Below, piece by piece: positions 1 through 4,845 of a stretch of DNA of 7,198 nt. This stretch comes from Heliobacteriaceae bacterium (GTDB lineage: Bacteria; Cyanobacteriota; Vampirovibrionia; Gastranaerophilales; Gastranaerophilaceae), in the NCBI GenBank assembly GCA_031267015.1, contig JAIRZW010000058.1:1-7198 (forward strand), written 5' to 3'. Both the position numbers and the translations under genes were made by a program. The notes under the pieces are model-generated. The model was given only the letters and a program-made list of their open reading frames with translations. It was not told the DNA's origin and ran no database searches. Position 1 is the stretch's first letter. Every line of letters starts with the position of its first letter.

Positions 1-298
1 CTTCGTTTCTTATGTTTGCATAATAAGGCATTATCCTTTTTTTAAAAGATAAATAAAGCCCTCTGCCATATTTATTCATTCCCTCTCCTGTGCCTATCTT
101 CGCGGGGTCAAAGAAGTCAAAATTAAACGGCGACCCGTGATATGCAATATCGGGATTTTTATTTTCAAGACTCAACAGGTTAAATGTTTTCCCGCTTCTC
201 GGGTAGGTAAGAGTCTTTATTCCGCGCAAGTTTTGCGGTTTCGACAGAATACTCCGCAAGCTTTGTACTGCTTGTATGCTAATTTTTGGTATCCCCAT
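1..298 (-). CDS. ADP-ribosyltransferase-like (ART-PolyVal type) protein, 3' end cut by window edge
   Basis: An open frame of 99 codons starts at ATG 298-296 and leaves the window at base 1 without a stop, so the C-terminal part is missing. Residues 1-48 are polar and unrecognised. Residues 50-93 contain DIAYHGSPFNFDFFD, then KIGTGEGMNKYGRGLYLS. This YHGS/T...FD.FD..KIGTGEG...YG.GLY pattern is, from family knowledge, the N-terminal half of ART-like domains found in phage polyvalent/MuF-type proteins and in bacterial toxins; the H54-G55-S56 triplet would contact NAD. The later catalytic residues lie outside the window, so activity cannot be judged. No clear Shine-Dalgarno precedes ATG 298; an in-frame TTG at 325 is the only earlier alternative before the stop at 334-332. 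The gene lies 60 bases downstream of the toxin gene on the same strand and could be co-transcribed. The reading frame is solid; the family assignment comes from motif memory only. Confidence 0.7.
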   Translation of the reverse strand, partial: MGIPKISIQAVQSLRSILSKPQNLRGIKTLTYPRSGKTFNLLSLENKNPDIAYHGSPFNFDFFDPAKIGTGEGMNKYGRGLYLSFKKRIMPYYANIRNE

Positions 299-358
299 AC
301 ATATATAAAAGCATTTCAGGTGCAAAAATTGCTAATACTGTCAAGATTGCCACAGAAA

Positions 359-655
359 CTAGGGATGCGGAGTAATAGCGATTATCGTTATAACATCTTT
401 GTCCGGCCCGTAATGCCAGAAAATCCGATACGCCCCCGGGGTGTGGTTTTGTGCGTATGCTTCGTAAACCTTTTGGCCGGATTGTGTTGAAAATGCTTTT
501 ATTTCATGCGTATTTAGGCTTGGATGCCTTGGGTTTGTTTCTAAGTAGTATAAGGCCTTATGCACAGCCTTTAGCACCTTTTCCAAACTCTTATTTCTTT
601 CCAGCGGCTCTAAATCTTCTTTTGCCTTTTTTGAAAAAATTAACTTAAATGTCAT
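359..655 (-). CDS. RelE/ParE-like type II toxin (putative mRNA interferase fold)
   Basis: A 98-residue protein expected to be the toxin of a type II toxin-antitoxin pair. The N-terminus (KLIFSKKAKEDLEPLE, residues 4-19) looks like the opening strand and helix of RelE/ParE toxins. Residues 41-50 (NPRHPSLNTH) and the C-terminus (TPGAYRIFWHYGP at 72-84, then TIIAITPHP at 90-98) match a subgroup common in cyanobacteria and relatives. R77 and the C-terminal histidine H97 are candidate active-site residues by analogy. Its ATG overlaps the antitoxin stop by one base (TAATG), and GAGGA in the last antitoxin codons is the likely ribosome binding site, so translation is probably coupled. Whether it cuts mRNA on the ribosome or acts otherwise cannot be told from sequence. 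It is full length for the family, with no sign of decay. Confidence 0.85.
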   Translation of the reverse strand: MTFKLIFSKKAKEDLEPLERNKSLEKVLKAVHKALYYLETNPRHPSLNTHEIKAFSTQSGQKVYEAYAQNHTPGAYRIFWHYGPDKDVITIIAITPHP

Positions 656-921
656 TATTCCTCATCACCATATTCAGCAAAGCTTCCCAAATATACAGTT
701 TCCCCGTTTGCAGATTGTTCCAGTCCTGTCATAATAGAATTTAAAACTTTTTTGTTTTTAAATATCCACATTTCGTCAGCAGGAATCGCAATCTCCGGGA
801 AAAGAACTATTTTCCCGTCGGGTTCTTGCTGTACTTTGTATTGCACAACGCCCTGCGCGAGTTTGCCCAGAGTAATTCTGCCTTTTGAATCAGGTCTTAC
901 ATATTTTTCAGATTTTGCCAT
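655..921 (-). CDS. AbrB/SpoVT-fold antitoxin of the toxin-antitoxin pair
   Basis: An 88-residue protein with an N-terminal swapped-hairpin DNA-binding motif (VRPDSKGRITLGKLAQG, residues 8-24), typical of AbrB-like antitoxins. It is followed by a toxin-binding region with PADEMWIF (48-55) and GLEQSANGETVYLGSF (67-82). The frame is open to 972, but ATG 921-919 is the chosen start: it has AAAGGAG about eight bases upstream and lies downstream of a consensus promoter whose -10 is at 944-949, which a start at 972 would precede. The role is to bind and neutralise the adjacent toxin and, probably as a complex with it, repress its own promoter through the repeated GTGGGAAAT sites at 957-995. An AbrB-type antitoxin with a RelE-type toxin is a mixed pairing known from cyanobacteria. 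The acidic end (EYGDEE) is typical of antitoxins. Confidence 0.85.
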   Translation of the reverse strand: MAKSEKYVRPDSKGRITLGKLAQGVVQYKVQQEPDGKIVLFPEIAIPADEMWIFKNKKVLNSIMTGLEQSANGETVYLGSFAEYGDEE

Positions 922-943
922 AATAAACGCTCCTTTTATTTTT

Positions 944-972
944 ATTATAACCCAAAGTGGGAAATATGTCAA
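944..972 (-). promoter_or_regulatory. Sigma70-type promoter of the toxin-antitoxin operon
   Basis: Read on the minus strand, a perfect TTGACA (972-967) is followed after 17 bases by a perfect TATAAT (949-944). Transcription would begin near 937, giving a leader of about 16 bases that carries the AAAGGAG site of the antitoxin gene. The -35 box overlaps both copies of the 16-base direct repeat, as expected for an operator-controlled promoter. Confidence 0.85.
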
Positions 973-995
973 GTGGGAAATATGTCATTTCCCAC
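955..995. promoter_or_regulatory. Putative autoregulatory operator: tandem and inverted GTGGGAAAT sites
   Basis: Two perfect 16-base direct copies of AAGTGGGAAATATGTC lie head to tail at 955-970 and 971-986. The second GTGGGAAAT (973-981) also forms an inverted repeat with ATTTCCCAC (987-995) across a five-base spacer, so three half-sites are present. They flank and overlap the -35 box of the toxin-antitoxin promoter and end 39 bases before the alr start on the other strand. Binding by the antitoxin is inferred from position; the arrangement of sites is directly visible. Confidence 0.75.
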
Positions 996-997
996 CA

Positions 998-1026
998 TTT
1001 TATTTGTTGAATTTTTGTTTTATAAT
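998..1026 (+). promoter_or_regulatory. Probable alr promoter with leaderless start
   Basis: A perfect TATAAT at 1021-1026 lies seven bases before the alr ATG. The hexamer 17 bases upstream (TTTTAT, 998-1003) is only a weak -35. Transcription from this -10 would start at about 1033-1034, leaving essentially no 5' leader, which fits the absence of any Shine-Dalgarno before alr. The toxin-antitoxin inverted repeat ends just upstream of the -35 position. Confidence 0.5.
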
Positions 1027-1033
1027 AAATTTA

Positions 1034-2182
1034 ATGAAAAACGTCAGACAGTCGCATGTAAATATTCACCGCGATTCGTGGGTTGAAATCAATCTGGAGT
1101 ACGCAGCGCACAATGTTAAGGAAATCCGCGCGTTTCTGCCGCCGGGGATGAAGTTTCTTGCGGTCGTGAAAGCCGACGCCTACGGGCATGGGTCTGTAAT
1201 GCTTGCGCCGACGCTGCTTGCATCAGGCGTTGATATGCTCGGTGTGGCGTCGATTGACGAGGGCGTTGACCTTCGTGAAGCAAAAATAAACTCCGAAATC
1301 CTTGTGCTGGGCGCGGTTCCGGTCTGGGCAGTCGAAAGCGCTGTAAAAGCGGATTTAACCATTTCGATTTTTTCAAAAGAACATATTGAATCCTGTAAAC
1401 GCGCTTACGAGCGGCTGGGAGTTAAGCCGAAAGTCCACATCAAGATTGACACGGGCATGAACAGAATCGGAGTGGCCGAAGATGAAGCCGCTGACTTTAT
1501 CAAAGAGGTTCAGGCTGCTGGTTTTATAGAATTACAGGGGATTTTCACCCACTTTGCCAACGCGGAAAACCGTGAAAAAACTGATTTGCAGATTAAAAAA
1601 TGGAATAAAATAATTTCTCAGGTTAATACTGACGGCCTGCTTTTGCATGTCCAGAACAGCGCCGGTACGCTGTGTTACGAGGTTCCGGGCGTAAGCATGG
1701 TTCGCGTTGGGATTGCGCTTTACGGGCTCCTGCCCGGGGGCAAATGTACGGGGAAATGTAAGCAGCCGCAATTGAAACAAATAATGTCTGTTAAAGCTCG
1801 CATAGTCCATATTCATGAAATTAGCGCCGGTGAAGGTGTTAGTTACGAGCATTCGTTTGTTGCATCCGGATTGCGGAAGATTGCAACCATCCCGGTTGGC
1901 TATGCTGACGGAGTTCCGAGAGGCCTGTCAAATAAGATTTTCGGAACAATATCCCCCCTTGCAAGGGAGGATGCCGAAGGCAGGGGGGATTTAAAAATTC
2001 CGCAAATCGGCAATATAACAATGGACCAAATGATGTTCGACCTGAATGGAGTTGACGCGCAGGTTGGCGACGTGATTACGATACTGGGCGACATCAATGA
2101 ATGGGCGCTAATCCTAAATACAATAAATTATACACTGACATGCGGTCTAAAAGTCCGCCTGCCAAGAGTGTATACAAGGTGA
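1034..2182 (+). CDS. alr: Alanine racemase
   Basis: A PLP enzyme of 382 residues that interconverts L- and D-alanine in the cytoplasm, supplying D-Ala for peptidoglycan. The PLP-lysine motif is AVVKADAYGHG (residues 43-53, Schiff-base Lys46) in the N-terminal barrel. The C-terminal domain has GEGVSYEHSF with the second catalytic base Tyr271, then IPVGYADGVPR, GNITMDQ and the ending LPRVY. R224 in SMVRVGIALYG is the conserved barrel arginine near the PLP phosphate. ATG 1034 is the first in-frame ATG in a sensible position. The frame is open further upstream to 752, but only by chance, antisense to the antitoxin. No Shine-Dalgarno precedes the start. Between GYADG and MDQ there are about 36 residues where the Geobacillus enzyme has about 23; the surplus is encoded by a palindromic repeat (1951-1992). 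Gene start and product are clear. Confidence 0.97.
   Translation: MKNVRQSHVNIHRDSWVEINLEYAAHNVKEIRAFLPPGMKFLAVVKADAYGHGSVMLAPTLLASGVDMLGVASIDEGVDLREAKINSEILVLGAVPVWAVESAVKADLTISIFSKEHIESCKRAYERLGVKPKVHIKIDTGMNRIGVAEDEAADFIKEVQAAGFIELQGIFTHFANAENREKTDLQIKKWNKIISQVNTDGLLLHVQNSAGTLCYEVPGVSMVRVGIALYGLLPGGKCTGKCKQPQLKQIMSVKARIVHIHEISAGEGVSYEHSFVASGLRKIATIPVGYADGVPRGLSNKIFGTISPLAREDAEGRGDLKIPQIGNITMDQMMFDLNGVDAQVGDVITILGDINEWALILNTINYTLTCGLKVRLPRVYTR
1951..1992 (+). repeat. Palindromic GC-rich repeat inside alr, in frame
   Basis: The outer arms ATCCCCCC (1951-1958) and GGGGGGAT (1983-1990) are perfect inverted copies. Between them lie the palindrome CCTTGCAAGG (1957-1966) and a small hairpin GCC-GAA-GGC (1973-1981). 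The element encodes SPLAREDAEGRGDL, residues 307-320, in the loop before the conserved GNITMDQ motif. Its start (CCCCCTTGCAAGG) and end (GGGGGGATTTAA) match the element in lipA and, less fully, the one in lpd, each in the same reading phase. Confidence 0.75.
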
Positions 2183-2190
2183 AAAAGATT

Positions 2191-2226
2191 CCCTCGCCCC
2201 TTGTGGGAGAGGGTTAGGGTGAGGGG
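2191..2226 (+). repeat. Intergenic GC-rich hairpin repeat between alr and lpd
   Basis: CCCTCGCCC (2191-2199) pairs with GGGAGAGGG (2205-2213) around a five-base loop with one mismatch, followed by TTAGGGTGAGGGG. There is no T-tract, so a simple terminator is unlikely. It resembles the CCCTCNCCCC...GAGGGTGAGGGG class of dispersed bacterial repeats. The final GAGGGG (2221-2226) lies five bases before the lpd ATG and is the only candidate Shine-Dalgarno for that gene. Confidence 0.65.
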
Positions 2227-2231
2227 TAAAT

Positions 2232-3449
2232 ATGACACAAAGATATGATATAGGTATTATAGGCGGCGGGCCCGCAGGCTATACAGCAGCGCTTCACGCG
2301 CGTGAAGCAGGCTTGAGCGTGGTAATGTTTGAGAAGAATTTTGTCGGCGGGGTTTGCCTGAACCGCGGCTGTATCCCGACAAAGACGATTTTGCACTCGG
2401 CGCAGCTGTATGAGGAAGTCAAAAGCAGCGATGAGTTTTCGGATGTGGAAGTGGATTTTGAAAAAGTTATTGAGCGCAAAGACAAAACAGTGGAAAAATT
2501 GCGCAAAATGCTGGAATTAACCCTCAAAAACGCCGGCGTTGTAACAGTTTTGGCAGAAGCGCAAGTCAAAGCCCCTCTTGTAAGGGGGGATAAAGTGGGG
2601 ATTGCAATACAAGCAAACGGCGAAACTTACGACTGCGGCAAAGTTATTGTCGCGACCGGCTCAAAACCCATGGAATTGAAGGGTTTAGAGTTTGATCATA
2701 AGTTTATTTTAAGCTCGGATGATGTTTTGAACCTTACAAAGCTGCCAAAAAGCATTTTGATAGTGGGTTCGGGTGCGATTGGAATCGAGTGGGCGCGGAT
2801 TTTCGCGTCATTCGGGGTTGACGTAACCATTGCCGAAGCCGCTGACAGACTGCTTCCGATTGCAGATGTTGAGGTTTCAAAAAGAATCGAGCGGATTTTT
2901 AAATCAAAAGGGATAAAAATAAATCTTGCAGCAACCGAACACCAGCCAACAGACTACGATTGTGTGCTTGTAGCAGTCGGCCGCAAGCCAAACACAGCCG
3001 AAAGAATCGACGGCGTAACCTATCTTGGTGACGCGGCCGGCGGAATTCAGCTTGCGCATTTTGCCATAAAACAGGCTATTAATGAAGTATGTGGAATTAA
3101 GTTTGACGAAACCCTTGTGCCTTCGGTTGTTTACGGAACCCCTGAAATCGCATGGGTTGGGGCACGTGAACAGGATTTGGAGCCGGGAACTTATCAGAAA
3201 GCGAACTTGCTTGTATCTGTGCTCGGAAAATCCCACTGTGACAACTGTTCAGACGGATTCATAAAGCTGCTGTCACGTGATAATAAGATTATCGGCGCGC
3301 ATATTGTGTCAAAAGAGGCGTCAGCATTGATTCATCAGATTCTTATTGCAATGCAGAACAACATTACAGCAGAGCGGCTGAAAGAAGTCTGCTTTGCGCA
3401 CCCGACTTACTCGGAGGGCATTTTTGAATGCCTGTTTAGACTTTCTTAA
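2232..3449 (+). CDS. lpd: Dihydrolipoamide dehydrogenase (E3), compact form
   Basis: A FAD- and NAD-dependent disulfide oxidoreductase that would reoxidise dihydrolipoyl groups of 2-oxoacid dehydrogenase or glycine-cleavage complexes in the cytoplasm. Visible motifs: FAD-binding GGGPAG (residues 11-16); redox-active disulfide GGVCLNRGCIPTK with Cys42/Cys47; the ATGSKP stretch; NAD-binding VGSGAIG (178-184); VAVGRKPN; YLGDAAGG of the second FAD contact; and the C-terminal base FAHPTYSEG (His390, Glu395). At 405 residues it is 50-70 shorter than usual. The shortening is mostly in the NAD domain, between KGIKINLAATE and DYDCVLVAVG, and between KPN and YLGD. It follows alr after 49 bases, probably in one transcript, and its start is supported by GAGGGG at 2221-2226. 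A short palindromic repeat is read through at residues 113-123. Another flavin disulfide reductase is possible, but the CLNRGCIPTK and HPT.SE motifs favour E3. Confidence 0.88.
   Translation: MTQRYDIGIIGGGPAGYTAALHAREAGLSVVMFEKNFVGGVCLNRGCIPTKTILHSAQLYEEVKSSDEFSDVEVDFEKVIERKDKTVEKLRKMLELTLKNAGVVTVLAEAQVKAPLVRGDKVGIAIQANGETYDCGKVIVATGSKPMELKGLEFDHKFILSSDDVLNLTKLPKSILIVGSGAIGIEWARIFASFGVDVTIAEAADRLLPIADVEVSKRIERIFKSKGIKINLAATEHQPTDYDCVLVAVGRKPNTAERIDGVTYLGDAAGGIQLAHFAIKQAINEVCGIKFDETLVPSVVYGTPEIAWVGAREQDLEPGTYQKANLLVSVLGKSHCDNCSDGFIKLLSRDNKIIGAHIVSKEASALIHQILIAMQNNITAERLKEVCFAHPTYSEGIFECLFRLS
2568..2603 (+). repeat. Degenerate palindromic repeat inside lpd, in frame
   Basis: CCCCTCTT (2572-2579) and AAGGGGGG (2582-2589) form inverted arms with one G-T wobble and a two-base loop, followed by GATAAAGTGGGGATT. 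The reading frame gives KAPLVRGDKVGI from residue 113, just before the conserved NGETYDCGKVIVATGS segment. The first residues, KAPLV, are identical to those encoded by the lipA element, and the phase relative to the repeat is the same. It is shorter and more diverged than the copies in alr and lipA. Confidence 0.6.
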
Positions 3450-3499
3450 TTAAAAGTCATTGACAAACTCCAAGATTGGGGGGAATTTATATTTAGGTA

Positions 3500-3527
3500 T
3501 TGACAAGCGCTGAGTTTTTTATATAAT
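3500..3527 (+). promoter_or_regulatory. Promoter of the first pilin-like gene
   Basis: TTGACA (3500-3505) and TATAAT (3522-3527) are both perfect hexamers with a 16-base spacer. Transcription would begin near 3534, giving a leader of about 27 bases that contains an inverted repeat and the AGGAGA ribosome binding site (3551-3556). A second TTGACA at 3460-3465 has no well-placed -10. Together with 3450-3499 this fills the 111-base gap after lpd; no clear terminator for lpd is seen in it. Confidence 0.8.
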
Positions 3528-3536
3528 TGAGAGTGT

Positions 3537-3549
3537 TTACAAATTGTAA
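3537..3549. promoter_or_regulatory. Inverted repeat in the pilin-like gene leader
   Basis: TTACAA-A-TTGTAA is a perfect inverted repeat with six-base arms around one base, placed just after the predicted transcription start and before the Shine-Dalgarno. It could be a regulator site or chance; the right half recurs as TTGTAACAGGAGAA ahead of lipA. Confidence 0.35.
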
Positions 3550-3560
3550 CAGGAGAAGGT

Positions 3561-4319
3561 ATGAGAAAGAACGGATTTACCTTGGCGGAAGTTCTGATAA
3601 CTTTAGGGATTATAGGGGTTGTTGCAGCATTGGCGATGCCTTCGCTGATTCAAAGACACCGTGAAAAAGAGATGGTAACACGGCTGAAAAAGGCATATTC
3701 TGTTTTAAGCGCTGCATATATGAATGCAGTTTTTGAAAACGGTTATGCAGGGGATTGGTATTCAGTAAGCACTTATACTGCTGAAAACGCGCGAATAACA
3801 TTTGAAATGTTTAAACCATACTTGAATATAGCGAAAGATTGCGGCACTGCAAAGGGATGTTTTGTACCAGACAACAAACGTGACAATTACAGAATGCTTG
3901 ATGGTAGTACAGACTCAAGCAGCGGTAAAGGTAATATTGATTATGGTGTACCTTACAGTATAATGTTAAATGACGGTATGAGTGTTGCTTTTTGGAGTTA
4001 CGGAACATCGGCCTTTTCTTATGGTCCGGGCGCTTTGTCAGCTGTCCGCGGTGTTGTTACGGTTGATGTGAACAGTGGCCGGAAGGGGCCGAATCAATGG
4101 GGGATTGACACATTTACATTTTTTTTAACAGATAAAGGAGCATTTGTACCGGGCGGAGCTGCGGAGATTACGCGTGCGGACTCAAAGTTTCCGGACTCTT
4201 GCAGCGTGGCAAAAAACACTGCGGCAGCTTGCGCTGCCTGGGTAATTTTCAACGAAAATCAGGATTACCTTCACTGCGATGACCTGTCGTGGGACGGCAA
4301 AACTAAATGCAAAGATTAG
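3561..4319 (+). CDS. Type IV pilin / type II secretion pseudopilin-like protein, long form
   Basis: A 252-residue protein with a class III (prepilin) signal: a short basic leader MRKNG, cleavage expected after Gly5, then FTLAEVLITLGIIGVVAALAMP, with Glu at +5 of the mature protein and a hydrophobic helix to about residue 27. A prepilin peptidase would cleave and N-methylate it, and it would assemble into a pilus or pseudopilus or stay on the cell surface. The globular part is rich in Gly, Ser, Tyr and Cys. Its C-terminus AAWVIFNENQDYLHCDDLSW...KTKCKD, with several cysteines, is a recurrent ending in Gastranaerophilales pilin-like proteins (from memory). It is expressed from its own consensus promoter with AGGAGA four to five bases before ATG. 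The stop overlaps that of the convergent gene by four bases (TTAG, 4316-4319). The ligand or partner is unknown. Confidence 0.85.
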   Translation: MRKNGFTLAEVLITLGIIGVVAALAMPSLIQRHREKEMVTRLKKAYSVLSAAYMNAVFENGYAGDWYSVSTYTAENARITFEMFKPYLNIAKDCGTAKGCFVPDNKRDNYRMLDGSTDSSSGKGNIDYGVPYSIMLNDGMSVAFWSYGTSAFSYGPGALSAVRGVVTVDVNSGRKGPNQWGIDTFTFFLTDKGAFVPGGAAEITRADSKFPDSCSVAKNTAAACAAWVIFNENQDYLHCDDLSWDGKTKCKD

Positions 4320-4750
4320 TAGTTCTGTCTGAACCCGTAATTAGGACGTCCGTGGTGGTATTGTGTTTGCGCAGGGCTGGAGCCTTGGCCTTTAAAACGG
4401 ATACCGCCTTTATTCTCTTTATTTTTACTTTTTTTATCTTTTTTGCTGCTGCCAGTTTTATTTTGAAGCGGCTCACTTACTTTCTGCTGCGCGTACTCGT
4501 CAGCGGTCGGATAAACGTGCTGCTCTTTAGAGCCGGTATATTTGTTCTGAACGTTTTGCTGATAATTTTGCTGCTGCTGTTTGTGTTGCGGATTATTTTT
4601 GGCAGCTTCTATTTCCTTAAGGATTTGTTCATTAATCTCAAACGTGTTGCGGTCTGCTATATCACGGTTGGGGCCGTAGCCTTTAACATCAGCAAATGCC
4701 GCAGGGGTGAGAAAACAAATTAAGGTTAAAATTAAAATAGTCTTTTTCAT
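4316..4750 (-). CDS. Small secreted Gln/Lys-rich protein of unknown function
   Basis: I do not recognise this family. A 144-residue protein starting at ATG 4750-4748, supported by AAGGAGA seven bases upstream; the frame is open to 4897 but the upstream part would run over the divergent lipA promoter and start. Residues 1-20 (MKKTILILTLICFLTPAAFA) are a clean Sec signal peptide with cleavage after AFA. The mature part begins DVKGYGPNRDIADRN, then a probable helix (EINEQILKEIEAAK), a Gln-rich run (QHKQQQQNYQQ), a Lys/Ser run (SSKKDKKSKNKENK) and a Gly/Tyr/His tail. It looks mostly disordered and basic and is therefore probably extracytoplasmic, binding cell wall or nucleic acid, but that is a guess. 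It is convergent with the pilin-like gene and divergent from lipA across 95 bases. Confidence 0.8.
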   Translation of the reverse strand: MKKTILILTLICFLTPAAFADVKGYGPNRDIADRNTFEINEQILKEIEAAKNNPQHKQQQQNYQQNVQNKYTGSKEQHVYPTADEYAQQKVSEPLQNKTGSSKKDKKSKNKENKGGIRFKGQGSSPAQTQYHHGRPNYGFRQNY

Positions 4751-4770
4751 GGAAATCTCCTTTTGTTCAT

Positions 4771-4779
4771 ATTCTATCA
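4771..4779 (-). promoter_or_regulatory. Extended -10 promoter element of the small secreted protein
   Basis: On the minus strand TGATAGAAT (4779-4771) gives TG-N-TAGAAT, an extended -10 about 20 bases before the ATG at 4750. No good -35 is visible. The AAGGAGA ribosome binding site lies between (4757-4763). Confidence 0.4.
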
Positions 4780-4810
4780 TGTTAGTTATGTTTTGGGTAT
4801 AGTGTGTATA

Positions 4811-4816
4811 TATAAT
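4811..4816 (+). promoter_or_regulatory. -10 element of the lipA promoter
   Basis: A perfect TATAAT within TATATATAATTTTAA, 29 bases before the lipA ATG. The -35 region is poor. The leader then reads TTGTAACAGGAGAA (4826-4839), a 14-base match to the leader of the first pilin-like gene, and includes the AGGAGA ribosome binding site. Confidence 0.5.
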
Positions 4817-4845
4817 TTTAACGATTTGTAACAGGAGAAAAGCCC

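Noticed and set aside
137..490. Plus-strand frame of 117 codons over the left end
   Set aside because: No family signal and no ribosome binding site; it is antisense to the ART-like frame and to the toxin, both of which have recognisable motifs.
655..972. Longer antitoxin start at 972 (17 extra residues)
   Set aside because: That start lies upstream of the consensus -10 and within the operator repeats, and lacks a ribosome binding site; ATG 921 has AAAGGAG.
752..1033. Upstream extension of the alr frame, adding 94 residues
   Set aside because: The extension is antisense to the antitoxin, has no family similarity to alanine racemase, and crosses both promoters; the family N-terminus fits ATG 1034.
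3475..3488. GGGGGGAATTT between lpd and the pilin-like gene as another palindromic repeat copy
   Set aside because: Only the closing segment resembles the family; there is no inverted partner or first hairpin.
3460..3493. Second promoter with TTGACA at 3460-3465
   Set aside because: The nearest -10-like hexamers lie 20-22 bases away, outside the usual 16-18 range; the pair at 3500-3527 is far better.
4307..4723. Plus-strand frame of 138 codons rich in Leu, Phe and Ile that looks like a membrane protein
   Set aside because: It is the antisense image of the Lys/Gln-rich secreted protein, whose codons read as Leu/Phe/Ile-rich on the other strand; the minus frame has a signal peptide and ribosome binding site.
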